The notes: generated from the letters alone by a model not told the origin. A stretch of DNA of 64,000 nt from Saprospiraceae bacterium (GCA_028285085.1 JANQQI010000070.1:1-64000), one strand, 5' to 3'. Counted from the stretch's first letter, positions 35,957 to 45,534 are shown. Translations and numbers: made by a program.

Positions 35957-36418
35957 TCATGCTCTATCCAGCCCCTGATCTCTATTCTGGTGTTGTCCTA
36001 GTTTTTTCATTTCAGTAAGTCTTTGCTCTAGTCGTGCTCGCTTCTCAGCTTCTTTCTCTCTTTCAAGTCGTTTAGTATATAGCTTTGGGAAGTGACGCTC
36101 ACAATATGCCTTTTCAAGCACATCACTAAACCTCCCCTCAGAAAAATATAAGTCTCGTTCTATCTTGAGTCCCATAGGTCCTTCTATTGATTCTAGCTCA
36201 TCAATAGAGAAGCTCCCCCATTCATCATTCCACTCTCCCTGGACCAGCCCTTTGACATAACCAAAGCAAATATTTTTTTCAACATCATACTCAGTAGCAA
36301 GCCATGTTGCCGCTCCCCAAGGCACAAAAAATTTAGTGACTACAATTGGGTCATGATCGTTACTCTGCTCACCAATTTCGGCAAATCGAGTTTTGATTTC
36401 TTCTGTGATTAGTTTCAT
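35957..36418 (-). CDS. DUF2958-type protein
   Basis: The ~153-residue product (start MKLITEEI at 36418, or one codon earlier) matches the DUF2958 pattern: FFVPWGAATWLATEYDVEKN, FGYVKGLVQGEWNDEWGSFS, then LESIEGPMGLKIERDLYFSE. This family is frequent on mobilizable elements and has no known function. The C-terminal ~35 residues are charged coiled-coil (EREKEAEKRARLEQRLTEMK). It is the last gene of the mobilization cluster on the minus strand. Confidence 0.82.
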   Translation of the reverse strand: MKLITEEIKTRFAEIGEQSNDHDPIVVTKFFVPWGAATWLATEYDVEKNICFGYVKGLVQGEWNDEWGSFSIDELESIEGPMGLKIERDLYFSEGRFSDVLEKAYCERHFPKLYTKRLEREKEAEKRARLEQRLTEMKKLGQHQNRDQGLDRA

Positions 36419-36448
36419 CAAACATTTTTTTCTAGGTTAAAAAATAGT

Positions 36449-37300
36449 TTACCGTTCCAACTCATACCCATCATCATGGTTAAGTAACTGTTCCGCTTCT
36501 CTTTGACGACTCGCAAATCGATCAAGCGAGAGTAGCATTGATTTGGTAATTCCAATAGATGTGAAGCGATATTTTCTGTTCGTTATCACACCAGTGATTT
36601 TACCAACTCTTTCATACGTCTCTATTCCGCTTTGACGCAGTCGTTCATAAAACTGTTTCTTTGTTCTACTACGAGAAAAGGCTTGCTGTACTGCTTCTTG
36701 TAGCTGCTGCTTGTTAGTTAATTGCCCTTTAGCAGCTAATCGTTTTTGAGTCTGGTATTCCCGTTCTAATGATGCCCCTTTGCCACGTTGTCTGCGTTTT
36801 TCTTTTTCAGAGTTGAGGTATACCAAAGAATGCTGTAACTCTGGCAGCTCTTTTTGTTGCCATTTCTCGAAACCAACTCTTAGATCACGAAAAGTCTTAT
36901 TATCCATCCGTAAGGTGGTTTTGTTTCGAAATTCGGTTCCTGATAGGCAGAAATGGATATGTTTGTGTGCCTCAGAAGTATGTGCTACCGCAAAGCAAAG
37001 AGCATTAGGTGATCGCATCTCAATATACTTCTGAGCAATCCGTTCTAACATCTTGTCATCGACTTTATCAGCATCTAGAGCACCTATGCTGAGTATCTCG
37101 TGATACCAACGGGTTGTGGCTCTTGTCTGTTTACGGTAGTGATCATTGCCAATAAAGTCGTGTATGATGTCCTCTATATCAAGTGACCTCAGGTTATGCG
37201 CTATCATTAAATCAGTGTCTTTGTTCTGCATACCATTGACCATATATAAGATCAGATTACGGATTGATGGACCGGTATGGCGGAGCGTTTTTAAGAACAT
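36449..37300 (-). CDS. MobP-type relaxase
   Basis: The 283-residue relaxase has the metal-binding three-His motif HTSEAHKHIHF (H107, H114, H116 region) in a mobilization-protein domain. A candidate nicking Tyr lies in LILYMVNG (Tyr19) near the N-terminus. It should nick the element's oriT and pilot the strand through a helper conjugation system. The gene overlaps the MobC-like gene by 10 bp. It is short for a relaxase, with no helicase or primase extension, as usual for mobilizable elements. Confidence 0.88.
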   Translation of the reverse strand: MFLKTLRHTGPSIRNLILYMVNGMQNKDTDLMIAHNLRSLDIEDIIHDFIGNDHYRKQTRATTRWYHEILSIGALDADKVDDKMLERIAQKYIEMRSPNALCFAVAHTSEAHKHIHFCLSGTEFRNKTTLRMDNKTFRDLRVGFEKWQQKELPELQHSLVYLNSEKEKRRQRGKGASLEREYQTQKRLAAKGQLTNKQQLQEAVQQAFSRSRTKKQFYERLRQSGIETYERVGKITGVITNRKYRFTSIGITKSMLLSLDRFASRQREAEQLLNHDDGYELER

Positions 37301-37770
37301 AGGGCTTTGATGTACGTAGATAAAACATGCAGTAAAGGAGCAACATACCGTGGATTTTCTTCCAATGCTTCTTTGGTATACTCGATCAAATCTCTTGGGC
37401 GACGAAAGAGATCATTCAGTTCTGTTTCTAGCTTTCTGAGCAGCGTATATACTTGCTGCATTGCTGGTGCTGGTGGTATCTCGGAACGATTACACTGTCG
37501 TGCTATCTGGTTGATATTATTCCCATAGTTCCGAAGCAGCATTTCTATCTGCTGTGCCTCTTCTACGTTTGGTAAGAGGTATTCCTTTTCTCTCTGTGCT
37601 GCTACGCATTGCTTAATATACGCTGCGAGTTTAAGCCTATGTTTTTGTGCCTCTTTTTCCATTTGGGAAGCAATACTATTGGGGAATGAAATGGATATCG
37701 TGCGATTCTTTTGCCTATGCTCTTTCTTTTTTTGTTTGAGATAGGCTTTACGATCTTTTGATGTATTCAT
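37291..37770 (-). CDS. MobC-like mobilization accessory protein
   Basis: The 159-residue basic protein has a ribbon-helix-helix-like segment (RTISISFPNSIASQMEKEAQ) and a MobC-type helix (LLRNYGNNINQIARQCNRSE). Such proteins bind oriT with the relaxase and help strand opening. The NNINQIA motif is typical of Bacteroidota MobC/relaxosome proteins. It is transcribed directly before the relaxase. Confidence 0.85.
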   Translation of the reverse strand: MNTSKDRKAYLKQKKKEHRQKNRTISISFPNSIASQMEKEAQKHRLKLAAYIKQCVAAQREKEYLLPNVEEAQQIEMLLRNYGNNINQIARQCNRSEIPPAPAMQQVYTLLRKLETELNDLFRRPRDLIEYTKEALEENPRYVAPLLHVLSTYIKALCS

Positions 37771-37830
37771 ATGCGATTAAATTGAGACCATTACTTAGTA
37801 GCATATCGGTACAGGGCTTTAGAAATTTCT

Positions 37831-39303
37831 TTAGATCATTTCGTCTGCCTTTTCTATTTCTTCTGTTATCAGCCGCAACAATTTCACCGCTGGGAGTTTC
37901 TTTCGTCTGTAACTGATCGGCTTTTTCTTGGTCAAGTCGAGCAAATATTTGTCTTTATAAAATGGGTAGAGTTTGAGCTTCACAGGTCTATATCCTGCGC
38001 AGAGAAATAGCGATTCACTGTCTAGGGCATATATTTCGTCTGGGGTGATGAGTGGTCTTATCATCTCTTTTCCTTTATACGTCACCATGTGCGAACCAAA
38101 GAGTTCTGACAAAGCCTTATTCTCGGCATAGTCTGTTGATCCAGGCAAGATTATCCTGCTGGCGCAGCCACCGTTGATAATTGACTCTGCGTCTTGCACA
38201 CCATACTTATGACTCAGCATTGAGCGTGATTGCGTTGCCAAAGTGACACTCACTCGTCTCTTTCTCAGAGTAGTCAAACACGTACTAAAATCCTTTATTT
38301 TGAAGTGGGCAAATTCATCGAGCAGTAGATATAAATCTCGATCTTTCTCAGTAGGGAGATTCATGCACATATCCAAAACGTCACCCAACACCACAGACAC
38401 AATAAAATTGAGGTAACTAATGTCTGTCTCTTTGATGCAGATAAACAGCGCCACAGGCTTTTTTGATCGTCTAATCTTTTGCAAATCTCCTAAGTTATCA
38501 CTTGATGTGATCTTGGCAATATCGGGATCACTGAGTAGTTCTAGTGCTGTACGAGCCGTTGCCAGTACGGAGTTGATCATTTTCTCATTCCCCAGAATCA
38601 CCGCCTTAAACTCTTGATACAGTTCCTCTGAAACATGATACATCACCCATTTAAAAGTGGGAGACTCTGGATTAGACTGGAGGTTATTGAGTAGATGACG
38701 AACATTTGCAAGTGTACAATACTCCTTAGGTGCGGCTTCATTCAAACATCTTATAATTACATATATAATTTGTTTTGCGCTGTTGTTCCAGAAAGGATCT
38801 TTCCCCTCTCCAAGTGATGTTTCCACCAGAATTGATGCGAGACGTTTCCTTTTGCTGTCGGTGTCAGCCCTGAGGGGTGGATTATATGCGAGACTAGATG
38901 ATACATCTGAAAAATCGAGTTTAAGAACCTGGAAGCCTTTGGACTTAAGATGTCCACTTGTCTGCTTAAAAAGAGACCCGCTTGCGTCTAAAATCACCAT
39001 CGGGTCATTTATAGTAAGCGCCATTGGCAAGAAAATATGTGAGGATTTACCTGATCCAGTACTACCAATCACACAGCAATGCCGATGGCTCTTTTCTCCG
39101 CTAAGCCTAAGTTTTCCGTTAACGACAATACCTCTATTATTCTCTGATAATAGTTTGAGTTGTTCTCGTTTGGTCAGGTATCTACCAGAGTAGGGAGAGG
39201 CATCACTTTTAGTAAAGAAAAACCGCCAAGCAGTTTTGATGCTTTCGATGAATACAAGGGCGTAGTATAAAAGCTTTTCTTTTGTGGTCATATGTGGTTT
39301 CAT
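37831..39303 (-). CDS. VirD4/TraG-type coupling protein
   Basis: The 490-residue ATPase has an N-terminal hydrophobic segment (~11-30), a P-loop GSTGSGKSS (80-88) followed by PMVILDASGSLFKQTSG, and Walker B LYLLLDEFAHFK (~325), then TLATQSRSML. This is a type IV coupling protein that brings the relaxosome to the mating channel. Its presence without VirB4-like or pore genes indicates a mobilizable element with its own coupling protein. Confidence 0.9.
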   Translation of the reverse strand: MKPHMTTKEKLLYYALVFIESIKTAWRFFFTKSDASPYSGRYLTKREQLKLLSENNRGIVVNGKLRLSGEKSHRHCCVIGSTGSGKSSHIFLPMALTINDPMVILDASGSLFKQTSGHLKSKGFQVLKLDFSDVSSSLAYNPPLRADTDSKRKRLASILVETSLGEGKDPFWNNSAKQIIYVIIRCLNEAAPKEYCTLANVRHLLNNLQSNPESPTFKWVMYHVSEELYQEFKAVILGNEKMINSVLATARTALELLSDPDIAKITSSDNLGDLQKIRRSKKPVALFICIKETDISYLNFIVSVVLGDVLDMCMNLPTEKDRDLYLLLDEFAHFKIKDFSTCLTTLRKRRVSVTLATQSRSMLSHKYGVQDAESIINGGCASRIILPGSTDYAENKALSELFGSHMVTYKGKEMIRPLITPDEIYALDSESLFLCAGYRPVKLKLYPFYKDKYLLDLTKKKPISYRRKKLPAVKLLRLITEEIEKADEMI

Positions 39304-39324
39304 GAGAAAAAAGGGTATAAAAAC

Positions 39325-39347
39325 CCGCAGGTACTATGCACCTGCGG
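39325..39347 (-). terminator. Hairpin with T-run upstream of coupling-protein gene
   Basis: CCGCAGGT and ACCTGCGG enclose a 7-nt loop. Read on the minus strand it is followed by GTTTTTATA. It lies between the 39379-39741 gene and the coupling-protein gene, 22 bp before the latter's ATG, so it could terminate or attenuate. Confidence 0.7.
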
Positions 39348-39378
39348 TACAGGGATTATGAAATTGGTTTATGTGAAT

Positions 39379-39741
39379 CTAGCGGTCGATTTCTTGTTCG
39401 TTCTCTCGATTTCTTTGCTGTTGTAGTTGTTGCATTTCTGCTTGTCGTTGTTGTGTTCGCATTATGTTATCAAAGGTGGTATTGATATCTATTGGCTTAT
39501 CAAGGTTTGGCTCTTCTATCTCCTGCTCTTTTTGCTTCTGACTAATAAGCTCACGTTTTACATAGTGCTTACCCGTATTGTAGCCATCCTGCAACCCCCA
39601 ACCATAATTATTCTGAAAATCTTTAGAGGCAATGGACAGAAGTATCGCACTTACTTCGCGTTTAAGTTTTTTCCTGTTGACACACAACGTGTACCCTCTA
39701 TCGAAGCCACGTTTGTACGCTTCTATATCTGTTATATTCAT
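39379..39741 (-). CDS. Hypothetical mobilization-cluster protein
   Basis: The 120-residue soluble protein has an N-terminal motif-like region (YKRGFDRGYTLCVNRKKLKR; YGWGLQDGYNTGKHYVKREL) and a Gln-rich charged tail. Aromatic-Gly pairs repeat twice (GFDRGY, GLQDGY), suggesting two related short units. No family is recognised. Its place in the transfer cluster suggests a role in mobilization or its control. Confidence 0.55.
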   Translation of the reverse strand: MNITDIEAYKRGFDRGYTLCVNRKKLKREVSAILLSIASKDFQNNYGWGLQDGYNTGKHYVKRELISQKQKEQEIEEPNLDKPIDINTTFDNIMRTQQRQAEMQQLQQQRNRENEQEIDR

Positions 39742-39767
39742 TACTGATATTGTTTTGGTGATGAAAT

Positions 39768-40031
39768 TTATATGTTCGCATGTGATTCGATAAAGGCAAT
39801 CAGGCTTGGTTTATGATATAAAATCAGCTTTCTGGAACTTTGTGAAAACCGTATCAAGTCTTGGTTGCGGTAATTAGAAAGGGTCGATTTTGATCTGATA
39901 TTGAGTATCTGCATAGCTTCTTTTTCATCCACCCATTCTGGCTCTTGCTTGCCATACTCTTTTTCAAAATGCTCATAAATTTTGTCCAGCAATTCGTAAA
40001 ACGATTGCTCTTCTATGCTAATGACATTCAT
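39768..40031 (-). CDS. Helix-turn-helix (MerR/excisionase-type) DNA-binding protein
   Basis: The 87-residue protein carries an HTH_17-like domain at ~30-85 (WVDEKEAMQILNIRSKSTLS, LIRFSQSSRKLILYHKPSLI). Such proteins on Bacteroidota elements act as excisionases or transfer regulators. It sits inside the mobilization cluster. Confidence 0.8.
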   Translation of the reverse strand: MNVISIEEQSFYELLDKIYEHFEKEYGKQEPEWVDEKEAMQILNIRSKSTLSNYRNQDLIRFSQSSRKLILYHKPSLIAFIESHANI

Positions 40032-40050
40032 GGTGTATGTGATTTTGTAG

Positions 40051-40386
40051 TTAGAAAATAATGATGTATGCGAGGTACGCGGCTACGCCACCGATGATGA
40101 TTTTACCTGCTCGGTATTTCCATAGGTTTTCTAAGAGTTGCCCCAAATTATGCGCGGCAAACGTGAGGCCTTTGCTAATAGCATTGCCGATCAGACGCAG
40201 AAGCTGCCCTACAGTCTCTGGAAACGTAAAAATCACCCACCAAAAGAAGACCTGATACCAAAAGGGAATAATATAAATCCAGTGGGTAAACTTAATTGCA
40301 GTTTCAGATTGTGCTAGTTCTTTCACACCAGTCCATAAACAGAAGGTGATCATGAACGCAAAGAAGATATTTCCGATAAATTTCAT
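40051..40386 (-). CDS. Small membrane protein of mobilization cluster
   Basis: With the start at MKFIGN (codon at 40386), just after a hairpin, the ~111-residue product has three hydrophobic segments (FIGNIFFAFMITFCLW, WIYIIPFWYQVFFWWVIFTF and a C-terminal IIIGGVAAYLAYIIIF). The frame extends upstream to 40422 but that would place the start inside the hairpin. Function unknown, possibly in the transfer interface. Confidence 0.6.
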   Translation of the reverse strand: MKFIGNIFFAFMITFCLWTGVKELAQSETAIKFTHWIYIIPFWYQVFFWWVIFTFPETVGQLLRLIGNAISKGLTFAAHNLGQLLENLWKYRAGKIIIGGVAAYLAYIIIF

Positions 40387-40412
40387 GAGGGTATATTTTG
40401 GCACCTCTATTA

Positions 40413-40437
40413 CAGGGCGCACAATCTATGCGCCCTG
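40413..40437. terminator. Leader hairpin before small membrane protein gene
   Basis: CAGGGCGCA, 7-nt loop and TGCGCCCTG form a perfect 9-bp stem with an outer CTCT/AGAG extension, 27 bp upstream of the ATG at 40386 (minus strand). It may be a terminator or regulatory leader. Confidence 0.6.
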
Positions 40438-40454
40438 ATAAAAGAGGTAGAAGA

Positions 40455-41198
40455 TTAAGCAACAAATGTGGCAATAGCAGGTATCGGGGTCTCTAGACCA
40501 TCAAGAATTTTGTTCAACTTCTCCCAAGAAGTCACAACACTCTTTTTCAGAGTCCTACTCAAAATGGATATAGTAAATAAAACCACTAGTATAATCCCTA
40601 CGGCTATATAGAGATCACTCAAAGCAAGAGTGCTACTTGGAGTGATGAAAACATTGAGTCCCGTTTCAAGTAAGATGATTGACCATACAAGCCTGATAAT
40701 GAACAGAAAGGCAAAGTAACCAATAAACGTTTTGATAAACTCTAGTAGATATACCAGCACCGTTTTCATATACAGCAGGCTCATATCAAACGTCCCATGG
40801 TACTTATCCGAACCCTCATACATACTCCTCTGCCTTTTTTTGCTGAAAATATGTATCAGAGCCTGACTAGCATAAAGAATGCAGAGTATAAGTATGACCC
40901 CAGAAAGGAGCTGCATCACATCTGCGCCTTTTTCTGGAACATAGCCATGAAAAATGTATAACAGAGACGAAATAAGCCCTAAGACAGGAACCCCATACAA
41001 TAAAAACAGGAGCCTGCATCGCATGTCTTTTTCTTTCAGTTCTGGATGCTGTGCAAATAGTACTTTACGTTCTTGCTGCAGTTGTTCTTGTTTTCGCTTG
41101 TACGATTCACTCCATGCAGCTTTGATGGAGTATTTGGTAATGAGGTAGAGCTTGTTAGGTTTGCGCTCAATTTTTAAAAGAGATTCGAAAAGAAACAT
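40455..41198 (-). CDS. Four-segment membrane protein of mobilization cluster
   Basis: The 247-residue protein has hydrophobic segments at ~66-84 (LFLLYGVPVLGLISSLLYIF), ~95-115, ~140-170 (VLVYLLEFIKTFIGYFAFLF) and ~195-215 (LYIAVGIILVVLFTISIL). The N-terminus is basic (ESYKRKQEQLQQERK) and likely cytoplasmic. It is the first gene of the minus-strand mobilization cluster. No family recognised. Confidence 0.6.
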   Translation of the reverse strand: MFLFESLLKIERKPNKLYLITKYSIKAAWSESYKRKQEQLQQERKVLFAQHPELKEKDMRCRLLFLLYGVPVLGLISSLLYIFHGYVPEKGADVMQLLSGVILILCILYASQALIHIFSKKRQRSMYEGSDKYHGTFDMSLLYMKTVLVYLLEFIKTFIGYFAFLFIIRLVWSIILLETGLNVFITPSSTLALSDLYIAVGIILVVLFTISILSRTLKKSVVTSWEKLNKILDGLETPIPAIATFVA

Positions 41199-41243
41199 AG
41201 TAAATAGGGTTTTATGATTTAATATGAACCCAATATCTATGAC

Positions 41244-41268
41244 AGCTCTGCAGAATAGTTGCAGAGCT
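41244..41268. promoter_or_regulatory. Perfect inverted repeat between divergent genes
   Basis: AGCTCTGCA, 7-nt spacer and TGCAGAGCT lie between the minus-strand mobilization cluster and the plus-strand WYL gene. It could be an operator or a leader hairpin, like those at 39325 and 40413 which also have 7-nt loops. Confidence 0.5.
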
Positions 41269-41317
41269 AATTTCTTTTCGCCAACTTTATGTTATAAAAA
41301 CCTAATAACCACTCAAA

Positions 41318-42343
41318 ATGGCAAAAACGAATGCTTCACTTATCCGCTATATAACTATAGACAAATGCTTGAGGAATCGTGGAAGGATTTGGTCAAAAGA
41401 TGACCTCATAGATGCTTGTGCCCGAAGACTCGAAGAAATCGGTATATATGAACCGCCAGCTGAGAGAACCTTTCGGACGGATATAAGCGATCTGAGAAAT
41501 GCGAAAGTATTTGATGAACCAGCTCCAATAATTACCTATAAAATAGCTGGTAGCCAGAAAGGGTATTATATGTATGAAGACCCTGAGTTTTCCATTCTTA
41601 ATACAAAACTCCCTGCCTCTGTAGTACGGATACTCCGTGAAAGCATAAATATGGCAAAACAGATGAGTGTGTTTACAGCTTTCCGTGATGTAGAAATGCT
41701 GATTCACAAACTAGACAAACAGATCGACCAACAAACAACAAAAACAAATATTGTTGACTTCGAGTCTATTCCCGGTGCTACTGGTATCGAAAACTTCGAA
41801 CGTGTTTATACCGCTATTCAAAAACATGAGGTGCTAGATGTCCTTTATCGACCATTTAACAGAACAACTCCATACACGGTAACGCTTCACCCGTATCTAT
41901 TAAAAGAATATCGCAACCGTTGGTTTTTACTCGCTTTATCATTTCGTGAGAATAAAGATGCTAAGGTGTTTGTATTCGGCTTGGAGCGTATGCTTGAAAT
42001 AAAAACATCTAACTGGGAATATTCATCCCCACCACCAAATATTGATACATTCTTTCATCATGCCATCGGGGTAACTGTACCTGAAGATGCAGTACCAGAA
42101 AAAATTGTGTTGGCATTCAACCCTGTGAGGGGTCAATATGTCTTGACGAAACCGATCCATCACTCACAAGTTGAACTTCCTAGCAATACTGATGAAGTGC
42201 GAGTATCTCTGTTCACCGTTATTAATCGAGAGTTAGTGCGAGAAATTGTATCGTTCCGTGATGAAGTAGAGGTTATTTCACCAATTGAACTCAGAAACCG
42301 CATTAAAGACATAGCTCTAGAAATGCTACAAAAATATCAGTAG
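41318..42343 (+). CDS. WYL-domain transcriptional regulator
   Basis: The 341-residue protein has an N-terminal winged HTH (~1-75, RIWSKDDLIDACARRLEEIG; ERTFRTDISDLR) and a WYL domain at ~165-245 (LDVLYRPFNRTTPYTVTLHP, then YRNRWFLLALSF). It ends in a C-terminal WCX-like extension. WYL regulators often control defence genes in response to ligand or nucleic acid. It is convergent with the NACHT gene, their stop codons overlapping by 7 bp. Confidence 0.85.
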   Translation: MAKTNASLIRYITIDKCLRNRGRIWSKDDLIDACARRLEEIGIYEPPAERTFRTDISDLRNAKVFDEPAPIITYKIAGSQKGYYMYEDPEFSILNTKLPASVVRILRESINMAKQMSVFTAFRDVEMLIHKLDKQIDQQTTKTNIVDFESIPGATGIENFERVYTAIQKHEVLDVLYRPFNRTTPYTVTLHPYLLKEYRNRWFLLALSFRENKDAKVFVFGLERMLEIKTSNWEYSSPPPNIDTFFHHAIGVTVPEDAVPEKIVLAFNPVRGQYVLTKPIHHSQVELPSNTDEVRVSLFTVINRELVREIVSFRDEVEVISPIELRNRIKDIALEMLQKYQ

Positions 42344-45324
42344 GTGTCTGATAGACCAAGCAAGTCTTCTTCCATCTCTGCCATAATCCCACTAGCCTCA
42401 TCATCGTCCACATTTGGTAATACTTCATCAGGCCATGCACTATTGGAGTCAATTTCCATATTTGTACGATGCACCCACTTCATAAGCCTTACCCTAAAAA
42501 ATGTTGTTTTATATGAGTAGAACTGCTGTGCGAGTTCTGACCGTGCCATCCACCTCGGAGAAGCGGTAGACCATGATTTTAGCCATAAGCGCACATCATG
42601 AAAAACTCCCGGACTTAATAGTATAAGTACTACCCCTACTACCATACTAATTATACTTGATATGGTTTTACTTTGAGAAAGTGACTCTGATATAAAAGGA
42701 GCGAATATTAGACTACTGGTTCCGAGCAAAAGGGAAAGAAAACCAAATTCCAACATCCCTACATCATTTCCATTTTTTTTGCCTCGTACAGTACTAATAA
42801 CTGTCCGTTGAGTAATGTAAGGGAGGAAAACCAAATAATGGACTATATACCATACAAAGATCACCATCAAAAAATATCCCGGAACTATTAGAACCATATT
42901 AAACAAATGGCTAGAACCCTCTTCTAATGATCCAATGTTTACAAATTGTGTTGCCTCAGCAACAAATACTCTGATACATTCATAGCAAACCCATATTTGA
43001 GTTACAGCAAATAGCCCGATATTAAATATAAACCGCAAACCGATACTTTTGGATGATTTATATATTTGTAGCACCCGAGCCAATCGAAATATGCGATAAA
43101 TACTAGAAAAGTAGAATGGTCCTTCCAAGTAACTCCAAAAACTCAGACGAGGTTCGCTAAATAATGTCTTCCTGAATTTTTCACTATAATGCAATCGAAA
43201 CGCCTGATAGGTGTGACCTTGTAGTTGTGATATTTTCCTACTAGTCCGAAAAAGTATATTTGCAATATAACTGTTTTGTTGCAAGCCATATTTCTTGAAC
43301 CCTTCGTTTATTATATAGCTATAATTAAGCAGCTCGGCTGCTTCTAAAGCATGCTTTTTGACTATTAGATTTTGGCCTTTTTCTAGTTGAAAATCAATAA
43401 ATTGCTCGATCCGATTCTTCTGAAAATCGCTAAGCATATGAGTCTTACCTCTTAAACCATCCATCAATAGTCGCAGATAGAATAGACCATCTCTGTATGC
43501 TTCATTCGTTTTGTAGCCTGTTTGCTCTCGCAGGTACTCCATTTTTTGCCAGCAAAACCAGAATAGCGTTCTCACAGATGTTTCATGAGCGATTTCTAGA
43601 AAAATAATGCATGCGTTCCTATTTCGTTTAATAGTTTTATCATCCCATTCTTGATATGTATCTTTCCAATGAAGTGCATAAAAATAGTCATGAATACTCC
43701 GATGGATAAATGCTACTCGACTCTGTCCTTTTGCAACCCTAACTAAGTGACAACTTTCTAATATCTCAATCGCTTTTTCTACAGGCACTTTTTTGAGACG
43801 AAACGTCTGTACTAGGCTTTCTTTTGGGGTATTCAGCCCGAAATGCTCATCTTCTTGTGCATTAGCTGCGATTTGTTTAGCATATTCGAGAATGTGCTTC
43901 TTTTCTATACTGTCATCTATTCTGAGCAGAGCATCATCTAACTTTCCTTCAATAACATTAGTATATAATACTGTTTTGTTTTCTGGTAATGCCCCACTAT
44001 TTTTTGCCATATATGAACGAATGAATGCTATAGTTAATGGTGAGGTCATCAAATCACATAAATATGGGGAGTTGTATATTTGCTGTAATGTAGAAAAAGG
44101 TAATTTGCTCTTGCTGAAAGTAGCCGTATATGTTTTTAATATATCGACTTCAGTGAGAGATTCTAGGGTATAGGTAATATCTGGTGAGAAGTCTAATTCA
44201 GTAGGTCTTTTAAATTTTCTAGACGCAACAATACAAGGAGTTTTCGTCGAAATCTGAAATTGGTTAAGCTCATGGGAAATCTTACTGATGTATTCCCGTT
44301 TACTGGAATTGCTCAGTATTACAGGTATTTCATCGAAGCTATCAAGCAGGAAAAGAAACTTCTGATGCCGGAGCATATAAACAAAATACTTCTTTATAAA
44401 GTCAACTACTTTAGTATTGCTATGCTGAATAAGCGTATTATAGATATACAGTTCTATATCAGGTTGTGCTAAGTAATCCCAGTCCCTTAGTGAAATATAC
44501 ACTAAAATGTATGATTGTCGCCATGACACATTGAGGTCAATACAAAGCTTTCGTAATGCCACGCTTTTACCAGAGCCTGGCTCACCCAGAAGTAAAAAGC
44601 GAGATGACTGTTTCTCACTCCATCTTTTCTGAATCCTGTTCCCAAAATCGTGTTGCAATTCTCTTTTACGCCGCAACACTTTTCTCCCCTCAGCAACTCG
44701 CACTTTAGTCTTTATATGAGTAAAATCATTAATATCCCATCTTAATTGTCGATCAAGACGTTCTAGGTCTTTTTGTAAGAGTTTTTTGAATGTGGCAACT
44801 GTTTTGGAGGTGGGCTTGGTTTGGTCTGTCAAAGCTAAAATCGAACCATTACTTTCTTCAGATTCGATGACGTGCAAACTATCGGGGAATTTTATATCAT
44901 AATACTGATTGTAAAACCATTGCAAGACTCTAAATGCTATACCTGTATAAAGTTGTATTTCCGCAATTGTAAATTTAGTTTTTCCTTTATGTGGAATTGG
45001 CCCTCTTTTATGACGTAATAAATCGATCTGCTTCTTCACCTCTATTGGAAATACTATTTTGTCTGGTGAGTTCTTTTCCAAAATGTACTCCATCATCCTG
45101 AATACTCCCGGTGTTCTACTTATATCGATTTGTTCCTTTATACATGCTTCTTTTAAAAGTACATCTATCAAATTATGCAATGCTTCGAGTAAAGATGATC
45201 GAGTTGTTCGCTTAATATATTCCTCCATCCACTCATCTACTTTTGGAACTTTTCCTTGAACAAGATTCATATAGCCCTGCATGATCTTTTCCTCTTTCTG
45301 AAAGTGGGTTTTTACTGTATTCAT
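42337..45324 (-). CDS. NACHT-type STAND ATPase with HEPN-like N-terminus and C-terminal membrane segments
   Basis: The 995-residue protein has an N-terminal helical domain (~1-140) with RGPIPH (R107-x4-H112), resembling a DUF4145/HEPN-type motif. Next come Walker A GEPGSGKS (247-254), Walker B LFLLDSFDEIP (324-334), a VASRKF sensor and helical sequence with RVAFIHRSIHDYFYALHW. Four hydrophobic segments lie near the C-terminus (RFIFNIGLFAVTQIWVC; LIVPGYFLMVIFVWYIVHYL; FGFLSLLLGTSSLIF; ISSIISMVVGVVLILL). This predicts a sensor-ATPase with a possible RNase-type or adaptor head and a membrane-acting tail. The exact start (first Met or MQGYM at residue 15) is uncertain. Confidence 0.82.
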   Translation of the reverse strand: MNTVKTHFQKEEKIMQGYMNLVQGKVPKVDEWMEEYIKRTTRSSLLEALHNLIDVLLKEACIKEQIDISRTPGVFRMMEYILEKNSPDKIVFPIEVKKQIDLLRHKRGPIPHKGKTKFTIAEIQLYTGIAFRVLQWFYNQYYDIKFPDSLHVIESEESNGSILALTDQTKPTSKTVATFKKLLQKDLERLDRQLRWDINDFTHIKTKVRVAEGRKVLRRKRELQHDFGNRIQKRWSEKQSSRFLLLGEPGSGKSVALRKLCIDLNVSWRQSYILVYISLRDWDYLAQPDIELYIYNTLIQHSNTKVVDFIKKYFVYMLRHQKFLFLLDSFDEIPVILSNSSKREYISKISHELNQFQISTKTPCIVASRKFKRPTELDFSPDITYTLESLTEVDILKTYTATFSKSKLPFSTLQQIYNSPYLCDLMTSPLTIAFIRSYMAKNSGALPENKTVLYTNVIEGKLDDALLRIDDSIEKKHILEYAKQIAANAQEDEHFGLNTPKESLVQTFRLKKVPVEKAIEILESCHLVRVAKGQSRVAFIHRSIHDYFYALHWKDTYQEWDDKTIKRNRNACIIFLEIAHETSVRTLFWFCWQKMEYLREQTGYKTNEAYRDGLFYLRLLMDGLRGKTHMLSDFQKNRIEQFIDFQLEKGQNLIVKKHALEAAELLNYSYIINEGFKKYGLQQNSYIANILFRTSRKISQLQGHTYQAFRLHYSEKFRKTLFSEPRLSFWSYLEGPFYFSSIYRIFRLARVLQIYKSSKSIGLRFIFNIGLFAVTQIWVCYECIRVFVAEATQFVNIGSLEEGSSHLFNMVLIVPGYFLMVIFVWYIVHYLVFLPYITQRTVISTVRGKKNGNDVGMLEFGFLSLLLGTSSLIFAPFISESLSQSKTISSIISMVVGVVLILLSPGVFHDVRLWLKSWSTASPRWMARSELAQQFYSYKTTFFRVRLMKWVHRTNMEIDSNSAWPDEVLPNVDDDEASGIMAEMEEDLLGLSDTY

Positions 45325-45534
45325 AATAAAACATGTTGACGAAAATAGGTTGTTGAGCTATAATACAAAATGTTCTTTTAAACATGGTAAATATTGTGTT
45401 GGACTTGTATAAAGTACCACCATTTTTTACCAACGAGTCTTTGATTTCAGGTCTGATTTGGACTAGGTACTGCATATCATATAAGGGTATGTAGCAGACT
45501 AGTTCAAATCAATTAACCACCTAAAACAGGAATA

